A DNA stretch of 64,000 nt from Haloarcula amylovorans (GCF_004681185.1 NZ_SRIF01000001.1:62001-126000); one strand, 5' to 3'. Shown: positions 25,000 through 34,808, counted from the first letter of the stretch. The notes: a model not told the origin generated them from the letters alone. Numbers and translations are program-made.

Positions 25000-25569
25000 A
25001 TGGGCGAGGTTCGCTTTCGCCGGTATGACCCGCGCGACGCCGAGGCGGTGTGGGCCCTCCACGAGTGGGCGATGCGCGAGACGGGCACCGACCCGGCCGA
25101 CGTTCCCGGTACCGAGGACTTACGAGATGTCGACGGACGCTACCTCGACACCGGCGGCGAGTTCGTCGTCGGCGTCGCGGACGACGGCGCGACCGACCGC
25201 TCGGACGGCCGCGATCCGCCGACGACCCACGACGGCACCGCCGTCGCCATTGGCGGCCTACTCCCCAACGATACGGGTCACGACGACGAGCGAACCGTCC
25301 CAGGCGCGGCCGAACTCCATCGGATGCGAGTCGCGCCGACCCATCAGCGACTGGGGTACGGCCGGGCGCTGTTGGCACGATTGGAGACCCGCGCGGTCGA
25401 ACTTGGCTACAACCGGGTGCTGGCGACGACGGCGCACAGTCAACCCGCGGCCGTCGAGTTCTACCGCGACGCCGGGTATGACGAGGTGGGGCGGTCGAAG
25501 GAGGCGGGCTACGAACTCGTCCACTTCGAGCGGAACCTGTGTGACGAGCCGTCGCCCGGGCGGCGATGA
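25000..25569 (+). CDS. GNAT-family N-acetyltransferase
   Basis: A 189-residue acetyltransferase. It opens with VRFRRYDPRDAEAVWALHEWA. The acetyl-CoA binding motif is LHRMRVAPTHQRLGYGRALLARLE (R/Q-x-x-G-x-G/A reads QRLGYG). The C-terminal half ends with AVEFYRDAGYDEVGR, as usual in this family. An acidic insert (about residues 63-95) is longer than average and may be a haloarchaeal feature. The acceptor cannot be inferred. It lies 44 bp ahead of trpB, but trpB has its own TATA box. Confidence 0.85.
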   Translation: MGEVRFRRYDPRDAEAVWALHEWAMRETGTDPADVPGTEDLRDVDGRYLDTGGEFVVGVADDGATDRSDGRDPPTTHDGTAVAIGGLLPNDTGHDDERTVPGAAELHRMRVAPTHQRLGYGRALLARLETRAVELGYNRVLATTAHSQPAAVEFYRDAGYDEVGRSKEAGYELVHFERNLCDEPSPGRR

Positions 25570-25580
25570 CGGAAAGCACG

Positions 25581-25588
25581 GTTTATGA
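25581..25588 (+). promoter_or_regulatory. TATA box of trpB
   Basis: GTTTATGA with a GGAAAGCAC purine-rich stretch just upstream (BRE-like). The centre is about 29 bp before the trpB ATG, which fits a leaderless start. Confidence 0.6.
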
Positions 25589-25613
25589 CCTCGGGCGCGA
25601 ATCACGGTAGCGT

Positions 25614-26768
25614 ATGACAGCAGGCGACTTCGACGGCTACGGCGGCCGCCACGTTCCCGAACCGCTGAAAGAGCCACTCGAACAGCTGGCCGACGCCTAC
25701 GACGATATCAAGGACACCGACGAATTTCGGGCAGAACTCGACGAGTTGCGCCGGGACTTCGCCGGCCGGCCGACGCCGCTCTATCACGCCGAGAACCTGA
25801 GCGAGCGCTACGGCGCGGAGATCTATCTCAAGCGCGAGGACCTGCTCCACGGCGGCGCACACAAGATAAACAACACGCTTGGGCAGGGACTGCTAGCGAA
25901 GAAAGCGGGCAAGGAGCGTCTCATCGCCGAGACCGGCGCGGGCCAACACGGCACCGCGACGGCGATGGCTGGCGCGTTGCTGGGCCTCGACACGGAGATT
26001 TACATGGGGACGAAAGACGTCGAGCGCCAGCAGATGAACGTCTTCAGGATGCGCTTGATGGGCGCGGAGGTCAACGAGGTAACCCGCGGCGACGAGGGTC
26101 TTGCAGATGCGGTCGACGCCGCCCTCGAAGACTTCGCTCAGAACGTCGACGACACGCACTACCTCGTCGGCAGCGTCGTCGGCCCGGACCCGTTCCCGCG
26201 GATGGTGCGTGACTTCCAGAGCGTCATCGGTGAGGAGGCGCGCGAGCAGTTCCGCGACCGCACCGGCGGCCTCCCCGACGCGGCGGTGGCCTGCGTCGGC
26301 GGCGGATCCAACGCGATGGGTCTCTTCCACGCCTTCCGCGACGATGATGTGGCCTTCTACGGGGCCGAGGGCGGCGGCGAAGGGGCTGACTCGACGCGTC
26401 ACGCCGCCCCTCTCGCGAAGGGACAAGAGGGCGTCATCCACGGGATGAAGACCCGCGTCATCGACGAGGACGTAGAGGTTCACTCCGTGTCGGCGGGGCT
26501 GGACTACCCCGGCGTCGGCCCGGAACACGCGATGTTCCGCGAGGTCGGTCGCGCCGAATACCGCGGTATCGAAGACGACGACGCCCTCGACGCCTTCCGC
26601 GAACTCAGTGAGGCGGAGGGCATCATCCCGGCCTTAGAGACGAGTCACGCCATCGCGCTGGCGAAGGAACTCGCCGCCGAGGGCGACCACGAGAACATCC
26701 TCGTCAACCTCTCCGGTCGGGGCGATAAGGACATGGAGCAGGCCGCAGAGCTGTTCGACCTCACCTGA
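25614..26768 (+). CDS. trpB: Tryptophan synthase beta chain
   Basis: A 384-residue PLP enzyme that condenses indole with serine. The PLP lysine is Lys84 in [30 protein letters not shown] and the Gly-rich phosphate loop [10 protein letters not shown] are all intact. SGRGDKDM near the C-terminus is the standard end. The length is normal for the TrpB1 group, which pairs with TrpA. No trpA or trpC is adjacent, which is unusual because haloarchaea normally have trpCBA together. This may be a second copy, or trpA lies elsewhere. Confidence 0.94.
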   Translation: MTAGDFDGYGGRHVPEPLKEPLEQLADAYDDIKDTDEFRAELDELRRDFAGRPTPLYHAENLSERYGAEIYLKREDLLHGGAHKINNTLGQGLLAKKAGKERLIAETGAGQHGTATAMAGALLGLDTEIYMGTKDVERQQMNVFRMRLMGAEVNEVTRGDEGLADAVDAALEDFAQNVDDTHYLVGSVVGPDPFPRMVRDFQSVIGEEAREQFRDRTGGLPDAAVACVGGGSNAMGLFHAFRDDDVAFYGAEGGGEGADSTRHAAPLAKGQEGVIHGMKTRVIDEDVEVHSVSAGLDYPGVGPEHAMFREVGRAEYRGIEDDDALDAFRELSEAEGIIPALETSHAIALAKELAAEGDHENILVNLSGRGDKDMEQAAELFDLT

Positions 26769-26814
26769 GACTTGGCGACTACGACGGCGGCAGGTCTCCC
26801 GCTACGCTGCCGCG

Positions 26815-27314
26815 TTATCGCTCGTGGCCGGCCTGCGCCAATTCGTGCGCCCGTTCGTTCTCCCCGCGACCGACGGCCCGATAGGTCACGACCGGAATCT
26901 CCGCGACGCACTCGCGGATCGACTCCACCCGTCGGCGAGCGACGGCGTCGTCCGGCATCGCGTGGTGCTGTGGCCACCGCCCGGAGCACCGCGTCGGCGT
27001 CGCCGTGGACGTGCAGCGACGCTACGGTGGTCGGATACGCCTCGACGGCCCGTACCGCTTCTAGCAGCGCTCGGTACTCCAGATGGGCGCTGGAGACGAA
27101 GGCGTCGATACGCATCGACTGCTCGACGACCGCCGTCGTCCCGTCCTCGACGAGGAAGCCGACCGCCGCAGATGTCGGGGTCCCGTTGTCCGACTCGTAC
27201 AGCACACTCGCGTCGAAGGCGAGACTCTGAGTGAAGCGAAGCGTCTCGAATAGCGAGCGGCGTAGCCGCGAGCAATAGCGAGGGCGCAGTGGGGTTCTCG
27301 TCGGTCGGCGGCAT
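26815..27314 (-). pseudogene. RNase H-like protein, frameshifted
   Basis: Three minus-strand frames together spell one protein. The start MPPTDENPTA is in one frame (from 27314). The body LAFDASVLYESDN...HLEYRALLEAVRAVEAY...LHVHGDADAVLRAV is in a second. The end (ARRRVESIRECVAEIPV...GENERAHELAQAGHER, stop at 26815) is in a third. The body has the RNase H-fold pattern of a first-strand Asp, then Glu in the AHLEYRAL helix, then Asp in HGDADAVL, as in haloarchaeal RNase HI-like proteins. The first frame change coincides with a hairpin-bearing insert near 27249-27292. The second lies at about 26965-26985. Either the gene is dead or there are sequence errors. Confidence 0.65.
27249..27292. repeat. 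Hairpin flanked by AATAGCGAG direct repeats
   Basis: Two copies of AATAGCGAG (27249-27257 and 27284-27292) flank a GC hairpin, GCGGC-gta-GCCGC (27257-27269). It sits at the break point between the start and body of the RNase H-like gene. It looks like a small inserted element of the type scattered in haloarchaeal genomes. That reading is an inference. Confidence 0.45.
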
Positions 27315-27371
27315 CCGTTGGTCTCCCCTCGAATCGGTCGGACCAAAATCCCGTCGGTGCGCCCCGAGGCG

Positions 27372-28589
27372 TCACTCGCCCGGCGTCTCGGTGCCGGGCG
27401 TGAACGAGTGGGTATCGAGGGAAACGCTCGCGACAAGGAACGCCCCGGCGAGCAGTGGAATCACGGCGCAGGCGGCGTACACCGGCGTGAAGCCGACCGA
27501 CTCGACCAGCGGAAGCGACACCATCGGCCCGAGCGCACCGCCGAAGTCGCCTAAGACGTTGTTCGTCGCGGTGGCCCGCCCCATCCGGTCGTTGGGCGTG
27601 AGGTCCGCGAGCAGGGCGACGAGGGGGCCGCTGGACCCGCCCTGTCCGGCCCCGATGAGGAGGCAGGCTGCGACGAACGCCGGGAGCGTGCCGGCGACGG
27701 TCAACAGGAGAAAGCCGACGAAGGAGACGACGAGGAAGCCGACCAACACCGGCACGCGACGGCCGTCACCGTCGCTCAGTTTCCCGCCGCCGAGCATCAG
27801 CCCCGAGGCGGCGACGACGGTCACGGCCATCAGCCCGCCGGACAGTCCCTGTGCCCCGTAGCCCAGCGTGGTGAGACTACGTGCCTCGATGACGAGGACG
27901 AGCGTCGAGAACAGCGCGCCGAGGTACGCGAAGTAGAGGCCGAAGTTGACGAGGCCGACGGTCAGTGCGGGCTTGCTCGTGTCTATCTCTAGCGGCGAGA
28001 CGCCCCGTTCGGTGCCGTCAACGTGCGTCTCGGGCACCAGTCGGTGGGCGATGACGCTCGCAAGTAGCGCGAACGCCGCCGCGACGGCGAAGGCGATGGT
28101 GACACTGTAGGCCTCACTGACGACGCCGCCCAGTATCAGGCCGACCGGGAAGCCGAGCGTGATGCCGCCGCGGACGACGCCCATGTTCTGCCCGCGCGAG
28201 TCGGCGTCGCTCACGTCTGCGGCGATGGTGTAGGCCGTCGCGAAGACCAGCGCGCTCCCGATGCCCCACAGGACTCGCGCGAGGAGGAACCACACCTCCG
28301 GCAGCGGCGCGTTGATGGCGACGACGTAGCCCATCGTCGCGACCCCCTCGATGAACAGGCCGACGACGAACGGTTTCCGGGTACCCGCGCGGTCGATGAG
28401 CGACCCCGCCGGCGCGTTGGCGACGATGCGCGTGATGCGGTTCGCGCTCAGGATGAGCCCGACGAGGAACGGCGAGATGCCGAGTACCGCCCCGAGGTTC
28501 GGCAGGATGGGAAAGACGACGCCCCCGCCGAATCCGACGAAGAACGTGCTCAGGATGACGGCGACGATGACCGTCCGCGAACGGGTCAT
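27372..28589 (-). CDS. MFS transporter
   Basis: A 405-residue membrane transporter of the major facilitator superfamily with about 12 helices. It opens with VIVAVILSTFFVGFGGGVVFPILP. The loop 2-3 motif is GSLIDRAGTRKPFVVG. The central loop (PETHVDGTERGVSPLE) divides the two halves, and GGGKLSDGDGRRVPV repeats the motif in the second half. The family includes drug and sugar exporters, and the substrate is unknown. It lies downstream of the serine peptidase on the same strand, with about 107 bp between the two. Confidence 0.88.
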   Translation of the reverse strand: MTRSRTVIVAVILSTFFVGFGGGVVFPILPNLGAVLGISPFLVGLILSANRITRIVANAPAGSLIDRAGTRKPFVVGLFIEGVATMGYVVAINAPLPEVWFLLARVLWGIGSALVFATAYTIAADVSDADSRGQNMGVVRGGITLGFPVGLILGGVVSEAYSVTIAFAVAAAFALLASVIAHRLVPETHVDGTERGVSPLEIDTSKPALTVGLVNFGLYFAYLGALFSTLVLVIEARSLTTLGYGAQGLSGGLMAVTVVAASGLMLGGGKLSDGDGRRVPVLVGFLVVSFVGFLLLTVAGTLPAFVAACLLIGAGQGGSSGPLVALLADLTPNDRMGRATATNNVLGDFGGALGPMVSLPLVESVGFTPVYAACAVIPLLAGAFLVASVSLDTHSFTPGTETPGE

Positions 28590-28696
28590 CGTGCGTCCTC
28601 GCTGACGGCGACGTGGAGGGCTGTCGCTCGCTGCATACTACAACTGGGTCTCTGGGTCGGATAGGGGCATCGGCTGCGGGTCGTCTAATCGGGAGC

Positions 28697-30733
28697 TCAA
28701 TCCGCCGCTACGTTCAGCGTTCGGTAGACGAACGCCCACTTATCAAGCTCCTGCGTGACTTCTAGCGACGTGGGCGTTCCGACGCCGTGGCCCGACTCGT
28801 CGTAACTTCGATAGCAGATCGGCGCGTCTCCCGTCGTCTTGGCTTGCACCCGCGCCGTCATCTTTCGGGCGTGGGCCGGGTGGACGCGCGTATCGCCGGC
28901 AGCGGTGACGAACAGTGTCGCTGGATACTCAACCGCGGCTACGCTGTGGTAGGGCGAGTACGAACGAAGACGATCGAACGCCGCCGCGTCCTCGGGCGAG
29001 CCGTACTCACCGGTCCACGCTTCGCCCAGCAAGAGTTGGTGAAAGCGGAGCATATCGAGCAGGGGGACGGTACAGACCACTGCGCCGAACAGCTCCGGAC
29101 GGCGGGTGAGCGCCGCCCCGACGGTGAGACCGCCGTTGCTCCCGCCCCACGCGGCGAGTCGTTCCGAGGTAGTGTAGCCGCGGTCGACGAGCGCCTCGGC
29201 CGCCGCCTCGAAGTCCGCGAACGTGTTCTCCTTCCGGTCGCACGACCCGGCCTCGTGCCAGGCCTCACCGAACTCCAGGCCGCCGCGGAGACAGGCCAGC
29301 GCGAACACGCCACCGTCGGCGAGGAACGGGAGGCGATACGGATCGAGGTTCGGTAGGAGCGGGATGCGGAAGCCACCGTAGCCGTACAGTACCGTCGGCG
29401 CGTCTTCGGGGTCGACGTCCGACCGATGGACGACGTACACCGGGACCGACGTGCCATCCGCCGATTCGACCCATAGACGGTCAGTAGTGAGGTCGAGTTC
29501 CCCGTGCGGGTCGAGGTTGTCCGGTAGGTCCGGCGACTGCTGGACTTGCCAGTCGTCTGGCCCGGCGTCGGTGCCCACGTCGGCATGGATGACGCTCGTT
29601 GGTCGGTCGAACCCTTCCAGCGCGAACAGCAGTTCCGCTGTGTTCCGGCTGCCGCTGAAGGAGTCGCGCGGTATTCCGGCGTACTTGGGGAAATCGAGTT
29701 CGTAGCGCTCGCGCCCGTCGCCGTCGTGGACCGAGACGACGGAACTGGCGTTTCGAAGCCGATGCACGCCGAGCCCGTCGCCCGCCGGCGCGATGTCGGC
29801 GACGACATCTTCGGATTCGGGGACTACCGTCTCGAAGTCGGAGAGACCGTCGGCGTCGGCGAAGTCAGCGGCGTCGATGGCGAGGACGCGAAACCGTGGG
29901 GCATCGTGGTTCGTCCGAAGGTAGACGCGTCCGTCGTGTACAAGCGGGTGGAACGTCGCATCGCCGTCAGTGAGGACTGGAGCGAGTTCACTGTCGACCA
30001 GCGCGTACAGGTTGACGTCGGCCCCGAGTTCGCCCATCGCGACGACGGTGACGCCCGTCTCGCGCTCTACGTACACCCACGGCCAGTGAGTGGTGGGGAT
30101 ATCATCGGTGACTTCCCACGACTCGCCGCCGACCTCGTGAAACCACAGTGCCTTCTCCAGTTGCCCACCCTCGTCGGCACTACCCGTCCGCAGGTGGTAG
30201 AAGCCGCTGTCCTTCCATGCGACCATCATGTCTCCACACCGACCCACGTCAGCTATCTCGTCGACGACCGTCCCGTCGCTGGCTCGACAGACTCGAAGGT
30301 CGTACTGCTCGGTGCCGGCCTCAGTGAGTCCGTAGACGACGCACTCACCGTCGGACGAGGGGACGAACCACTGGAGCGCCGTCGTCTCGCCGAGTGCGGC
30401 CGGGTCGACGAGCGTCCGGGGGTCGTCGTCGCAGTTCTTGCGGACAGTGAGACGCGGTTGGTCCGCGTCGGCCGCCTCGATGCGCTGGAAGTAGCGGCCG
30501 CCGGCGGCGACGGGGACCTGATAGCTCGCGTGGTCGGCGACGGCCGACAGCCGCGTGTGGAGCGAATCGCGTTGCGGCGTCGCCACGATGTCGTCAGTGT
30601 AGGCGTTCTGTGCGTTCTCCCATTCGGCGACGGCGTCATCGTCCGCTTCGAGCCACCGATACGGGTCGGTGATGGTCGTTCCGTGGAGGGTGTCGGTGAC
30701 TGGATCGCGGTCCGTTGAGGGCGGTCGCTGCAT
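28697..30733 (-). CDS. Prolyl oligopeptidase family serine peptidase (S9)
   Basis: A 678-residue cytosolic peptidase. The N-terminal segment with DPYRWLE and the seven-bladed propeller (about residues 70-400) are followed by the alpha/beta-hydrolase domain. The nucleophile is in AAWGGSNGGL, the Asp in VTAAGDTRVHP and the His in YDESGHGVG, completing the triad. It cuts short peptides after proline. The length is normal for the family. The ATG at 30733 gives the standard RPPSTDRDPV start. It is divergent from the ABC exporter operon across about 100 bp. Confidence 0.92.
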   Translation of the reverse strand: MQRPPSTDRDPVTDTLHGTTITDPYRWLEADDDAVAEWENAQNAYTDDIVATPQRDSLHTRLSAVADHASYQVPVAAGGRYFQRIEAADADQPRLTVRKNCDDDPRTLVDPAALGETTALQWFVPSSDGECVVYGLTEAGTEQYDLRVCRASDGTVVDEIADVGRCGDMMVAWKDSGFYHLRTGSADEGGQLEKALWFHEVGGESWEVTDDIPTTHWPWVYVERETGVTVVAMGELGADVNLYALVDSELAPVLTDGDATFHPLVHDGRVYLRTNHDAPRFRVLAIDAADFADADGLSDFETVVPESEDVVADIAPAGDGLGVHRLRNASSVVSVHDGDGRERYELDFPKYAGIPRDSFSGSRNTAELLFALEGFDRPTSVIHADVGTDAGPDDWQVQQSPDLPDNLDPHGELDLTTDRLWVESADGTSVPVYVVHRSDVDPEDAPTVLYGYGGFRIPLLPNLDPYRLPFLADGGVFALACLRGGLEFGEAWHEAGSCDRKENTFADFEAAAEALVDRGYTTSERLAAWGGSNGGLTVGAALTRRPELFGAVVCTVPLLDMLRFHQLLLGEAWTGEYGSPEDAAAFDRLRSYSPYHSVAAVEYPATLFVTAAGDTRVHPAHARKMTARVQAKTTGDAPICYRSYDESGHGVGTPTSLEVTQELDKWAFVYRTLNVAAD

Positions 30734-30830
30734 GCCCGAGTTAGCGACCGGTACCGACAAAAAACCAGTTCCGCCGGCGACCCGCCGGAACCAACACTAC
30801 TTCGAAGGCCGCCACACAACGAGGGAGACG

Positions 30831-31592
30831 ATGACTGCGCCCTCCCCCGCGATCTCAGTCAGCGACCTCTCGAAATCGTACGGTTCGACCACCGCCGTCG
30901 GCGGCGTCGACCTCGCCGTCGACCGCGGCGTCGTCTACGGCTTCCTCGGCCCGAACGGGGCCGGGAAGACGACGACGATGCGGATGCTGACCGGCCTCGT
31001 CGAGCCGTCCTCCGGCGAGGCCCGCGTCGGCGGCGTGGACTGCCGCGACCGCGCCAAACTGGTCTCGCACATCGGCCTCCTGCCCGAGGAGCCGCCGCTG
31101 TACGACGAACTGAGCGGCCGCGAGCAACTGGCCTTCGCCGCCGACGTCCGCTCGCTGTCCTGGGACGCCGTCTCTGAGCGCGCGCTCCCGCTGGTCGACC
31201 GACTTGGACTGTCCTCGGACCTCGATAAGCGCGTCGACGGCTACTCGAAGGGGATGCGCCAGAAGTTGGCGTTCGTCCAGGCGGTCCAGCACGACCCCGA
31301 CGTGGCGTTTCTGGACGAGCCGACGAGCGGCCTCGACCCGCGGGCGGCGAAGACGCTTCGGGAACTCATCATCGAACTGCGCGCCGAGGGGACGACCGTC
31401 TTCCTCTCGACGCACATCCTGCCGGTCGTCGAGGAGATTGCCGACGTAGTCGGCGTCCTCCACGACGGGCGACTCGTCGCCGAAGGCCCGCCGTCGGAAC
31501 TCATCGCTCAGCGCGAGGACGAGGCGGGTGACGGCGACCTCGAAGACGCGTTCCTCGAACTGACGAGCGAGCAACCGGAGCCACAGCGATGA
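30831..31592 (+). CDS. ABC transporter ATP-binding protein
   Basis: A 253-residue ABC ATPase of the multidrug/gliding type (DRA/Nod-like). Walker A is GPNGAGKTT, the signature is YSKGMRQKLA in place of LSGGQ, Walker B is VAFLDEPTSGLD and the switch is STHIL. It overlaps its permease gene by 4 bp, so the two work as an exporter half-pair. There is no binding protein, which implies export or lipid handling. A longer frame from 30669 lies over the promoter of the divergent peptidase. I choose the ATG at 30831. Confidence 0.93.
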   Translation: MTAPSPAISVSDLSKSYGSTTAVGGVDLAVDRGVVYGFLGPNGAGKTTTMRMLTGLVEPSSGEARVGGVDCRDRAKLVSHIGLLPEEPPLYDELSGREQLAFAADVRSLSWDAVSERALPLVDRLGLSSDLDKRVDGYSKGMRQKLAFVQAVQHDPDVAFLDEPTSGLDPRAAKTLRELIIELRAEGTTVFLSTHILPVVEEIADVVGVLHDGRLVAEGPPSELIAQREDEAGDGDLEDAFLELTSEQPEPQR

Positions 31593-33175
31593 GCGCTCGG
31601 GAACGACACGCCACCCGTGCCATCGCCCGGACGGAACTGCGGACGCGCCTCCGTAGTATCCGGGCCGATGCCCGGCAACTGCTCGCCACGCTCCTCGGTG
31701 TCGTCGCGCTCTGTCTCGCCGCCGCGACGATGGGCTACGGCGCGGTCACGTCCCTCGGTCGGGCGCTGGCCAGCGGGAACCCACCCATCGGACAGATAGG
31801 GATCGTCGTCCTCGGTGTCCTCGGCGGTGGCATCTACCTCGGCGTTGCGAGCGCGATGAATCAGGGGAGCGTCGGCCGCGTCGGGCCGCTAGTCCGCACC
31901 TCGACGACGCCGCGGGCTGTCGTCGCCGGTCGCGTCGGCGGCGCGTTTCTCGTTGGGAGTATCTTCGGCGTCCTCCCGCTGCTCGTAGTACTCGTCGAAC
32001 TCCTCGTTGGTGCCGGCGGGGTCCTCGCGCCCACCCTCTTCCTCGTCGGATTGTTTCCCGTAGCCCTCGCCGGTGCGGTCGTTGGTCGTGCGCTGGGGTC
32101 GGGTGGGAAACTCCTCGGCCGCCGTCTCGGAATCGACGGGTGGGCGAAGGTCGTCCTCGGTCTCGGCATCATCGCGGTGCTGTTCCTCGGGACGCAACTG
32201 GCGACTCGGTCGTTCATTGAGAACCCCGAGACTGCGATGCCCCGGACGGCGCTACTACCCGGCGCGCCAGCACAGGCGTACGGCAGCCTCGTCCTCGTAC
32301 CCGTCGGCGGCGCGGCGACGACGACGGGCCTGCTCGTCTTCGCGACAGTCGTCGCCACGGGATTCGTGGCGGCGGCCCTCACCGTCCGAACCGAGGAGCG
32401 ACTGCTCGTCACCGACGACGGGGCGCAGGGCGCGACCGTGAGCTCAGACGCCACCGTTCCGACGCCGTTCGGCCACACGCCCTCGACCCGACTGGCGTGG
32501 CGCTACCTGCTGCGCGCTCGTCGAAACCCGTCGATGATGGGCCATCTCTTCCCCCTGCTGTTCGGCGGGATGAGCATGCTCGCCAGCGTCTTTGCCAGTC
32601 CGGACGCGGCGCTGCTCGTCGGTCCCGGCGCGCTGGAAGTACTGGGCGTCCTGTTGGCCGGCGCGACGTACGGACTGAACCCACTTGGCGACGAACGTGA
32701 CCAGTTGCCGCTCTTGCTGACGAGCGCTCGCTCGACGGCGATTCCCCTCCGCGGTCGCGCCATCGCCGGCGCGACCATCGGCCTCGTCTTCGTTGCCCTC
32801 GGCTTCGCGTTCGACGCGTATCTCAACGGCGTCGTCGGGTCGCTCGCGCGCGCCGCGCTGAGCGTGTTCCTCGTCGTCGCCGCGACGGGGACGGCGCTCG
32901 GCTTCGGGGCCGCGCTTCCGGCCTTCGAGCGCCGCGAGTACATGAACGTCGAGCGCGCCCATCCCTCCATCATCATCCTCTTTGGCTACCTTCTCGGCGG
33001 AACGGTGATGGCCGCCGGCGGGCTCGTCCTCGCCTCGATCGTGGCCGTCGACGGGCTCGGCCTCCTGACCGGCGGCCTGGGTGCCGTCTACCTCCTCTTC
33101 GTCGTCGCGTTCGCCGTCGGCGGCTACGTCTACGCTGTCCGCCGCTTCGACCGCTTCGAACTGGACGACGTATAG
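31589..33175 (+). CDS. ABC transporter permease (about 12 helices)
   Basis: A 528-residue membrane protein, double the size of a typical 6-helix ABC-2 permease. Two halves with six or so hydrophobic helices each are seen (first VALCLAAATMGYGAV; later HLFPLLFGGMSMLA and IILFGYLLGGTVMA). It begins with a basic cytosolic tail containing AIARTELRTRLR. The start codon is inside the ATPase gene (ATGA overlap). It is typical of haloarchaeal ABC-2-like exporters with unknown cargo. Confidence 0.85.
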   Translation: MSARERHATRAIARTELRTRLRSIRADARQLLATLLGVVALCLAAATMGYGAVTSLGRALASGNPPIGQIGIVVLGVLGGGIYLGVASAMNQGSVGRVGPLVRTSTTPRAVVAGRVGGAFLVGSIFGVLPLLVVLVELLVGAGGVLAPTLFLVGLFPVALAGAVVGRALGSGGKLLGRRLGIDGWAKVVLGLGIIAVLFLGTQLATRSFIENPETAMPRTALLPGAPAQAYGSLVLVPVGGAATTTGLLVFATVVATGFVAAALTVRTEERLLVTDDGAQGATVSSDATVPTPFGHTPSTRLAWRYLLRARRNPSMMGHLFPLLFGGMSMLASVFASPDAALLVGPGALEVLGVLLAGATYGLNPLGDERDQLPLLLTSARSTAIPLRGRAIAGATIGLVFVALGFAFDAYLNGVVGSLARAALSVFLVVAATGTALGFGAALPAFERREYMNVERAHPSIIILFGYLLGGTVMAAGGLVLASIVAVDGLGLLTGGLGAVYLLFVVAFAVGGYVYAVRRFDRFELDDV

Positions 33176-33190
33176 GACTGATTCGCCAAC

Positions 33191-34174
33191 TCAGCTTTCG
33201 GCCCACGCGTAGCCGTCGCTCGTCGCCTGGAGCGTCCCGTCGTTTTCCCACGTCTCGACGACCTGTCGTAGCCCCTCGTGGTAGGTCGGATATGTCGGCT
33301 CCCAACCCGTCGCATCTTTGAACGTCTCGGCCGTCGTGGGCATCGGCTTCGAGAGCAGATTCGCCGTCGACTCGCCGACGAAGAAGCGTGCGAGCCACGC
33401 CGGAACGCGACGGGGTTCGGACGCATCGAGCATGCTGGCGAATGTCCGGACGTACTCGATCGCGGTCACCCGCTCGTCGTCGACGACGTGGTAGATGCCG
33501 CCGATATCAGCGTCGAGAGCATCCGCGAGCGCCCGCGCGGCATCGTCGGCGTGGACTAGCGAGAGGTGGGCGTCCCGGCGGCCGAGCAGGCCACCACAGG
33601 GGATCGCCATGTCTCCAGCGAGGATGTTCCGGGCGAACTGTCGCGTGTACGCGCCGTCGGGCGCATAGAACATCCCACAACGCAGGACCGTCGCGTCGAA
33701 ACCGCGCTCGCTTGCCGTCTCCTGCAACAAGTCCTCTACGTCTGCGGCCGACTGAGTGACGCGATCAGGGTGCCGTGTTGCCGTCTCGTCGAAGGCCGAC
33801 CCGTCCGGCTGGCGGGCGAGCCAGACGACGCTCGGGAACAGGAACTGCGAGAGGCCCTCGCCCGCGGCGGCGAGGAGGTTCTTCGCGCCTTGCAGACGAA
33901 CGCGGTCGTTTCGCGCCCACGCCTCGTCGCTGGGCTTCGTCGCCGTCGGCAGCGCCGTCGCTGCGTGGATGACGGCTTCGGGGTCGTACATCGCATCGGC
34001 GAGCGAATCGCTGTCCAGTACGTCACCCCGTCGCGGAGCGCCACCGCGTGCCTCGACGAGGTCCGCACCTGCATCGTCGCGCGCGAGTCCTGAGACGGTG
34101 TGGCCGCGGTCCGCTAACCGTTCGACGAGCCGACGGCCGAGGACGCCGGTCGCGCCGGAGACGAAGACGTGCAT
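33191..34174 (-). CDS. NAD-dependent epimerase/dehydratase (SDR, extended)
   Basis: A 327-residue extended-type Rossmann oxidoreductase. The start VFVSGATGVLGRRLVERL contains the GxxGxxG dinucleotide motif. The acidic residue after strand 2 is unclear, so NAD or NADP cannot be told. AVIHAATALP follows and the C-terminal region has YHVVDDERVTAIEYV. The expected YxxxK is not obvious after the FPSVVWL strand, so it belongs to the atypical group that binds nucleotide without clear reductase activity. The ATG at 34174 is chosen because earlier residues look non-coding. It is divergent from the HTH gene. Confidence 0.8.
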   Translation of the reverse strand: MHVFVSGATGVLGRRLVERLADRGHTVSGLARDDAGADLVEARGGAPRRGDVLDSDSLADAMYDPEAVIHAATALPTATKPSDEAWARNDRVRLQGAKNLLAAAGEGLSQFLFPSVVWLARQPDGSAFDETATRHPDRVTQSAADVEDLLQETASERGFDATVLRCGMFYAPDGAYTRQFARNILAGDMAIPCGGLLGRRDAHLSLVHADDAARALADALDADIGGIYHVVDDERVTAIEYVRTFASMLDASEPRRVPAWLARFFVGESTANLLSKPMPTTAETFKDATGWEPTYPTYHEGLRQVVETWENDGTLQATSDGYAWAES

Positions 34175-34227
34175 ACTCGTTGTTCGTTCCCGAGTCACCG
34201 AAACCGTACCGCCGGACGCCGCTGTGG

Positions 34228-34235
34228 GGTTTAAG
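34228..34235 (+). promoter_or_regulatory. TATA box of the Bat-type HTH gene
   Basis: GGTTTAAG centred about 29 bp before the ATG at 34260, consistent with a leaderless transcript. Confidence 0.5.
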
Positions 34236-34259
34236 TCGGAGTCCTCGCCAGTCACACGT

Positions 34260-34808
34260 ATGAAACATGTCCGCCTCGCCCTCGACGCGGGCGGTCGGGA
34301 AGCCGAGGTGCATCCGATGTACGACACGATGGTCAACGCGCCGTTCGTCGAGCGAGCGACCGCGATGCACTGGAACTTCTCGGGGGACGAACTCGGGATC
34401 ATGCACTACGTGGAGGGCGACGTCGACGCCTTCGAGGAGCGTCTCCGGACTGTCACCGAGGTGCTGGACTACGAACTCACGCCCGCGGGCGAGAGAGCCT
34501 TCTACGCCTACGTCCGGGACGCGACCAACGAATCACTACGAGAACTGTTCGCGATTGTCACTCGGAGCCCGGCCGTCGTCATCCCGCCCATCGAGTACCG
34601 CGCGGACGGTACCGTCGCCTACTCCGTCTTCGGCCCGAGCGCAGAGATTCAGGCGGCCATCGACACCGCGTTCGAACTGGGATACTACGAGATACCCCGC
34701 GAAGCGAGTCACGAGGCCGTCGCCGAAGCCATCGGCTGTGCGCCGAGCACCGTCGCCGAGCACCTGCGGAAGGCGGAGTCGAAACTCCTCGGTTCGCTGC
34801 TGGAGTGA
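34260..34808 (+). CDS. Bat-type helix-turn-helix regulator (HTH_10)
   Basis: A 182-residue transcription regulator. The C-terminal HTH_10 domain (LGYYEIPREASHEAVAEA, then CAPSTVAEHLRKAESKLL) is the haloarchaeal bacterio-opsin activator type. The N-terminal 110 residues form a small alpha/beta sensor-like domain (GIMHYVEGDVDAFEERL). No PAS or GAF domain is fused. It is leaderless and divergent from the epimerase gene, which it may control. Many paralogues exist per genome, so the target cannot be named. Confidence 0.87.
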   Translation: MKHVRLALDAGGREAEVHPMYDTMVNAPFVERATAMHWNFSGDELGIMHYVEGDVDAFEERLRTVTEVLDYELTPAGERAFYAYVRDATNESLRELFAIVTRSPAVVIPPIEYRADGTVAYSVFGPSAEIQAAIDTAFELGYYEIPREASHEAVAEAIGCAPSTVAEHLRKAESKLLGSLLE

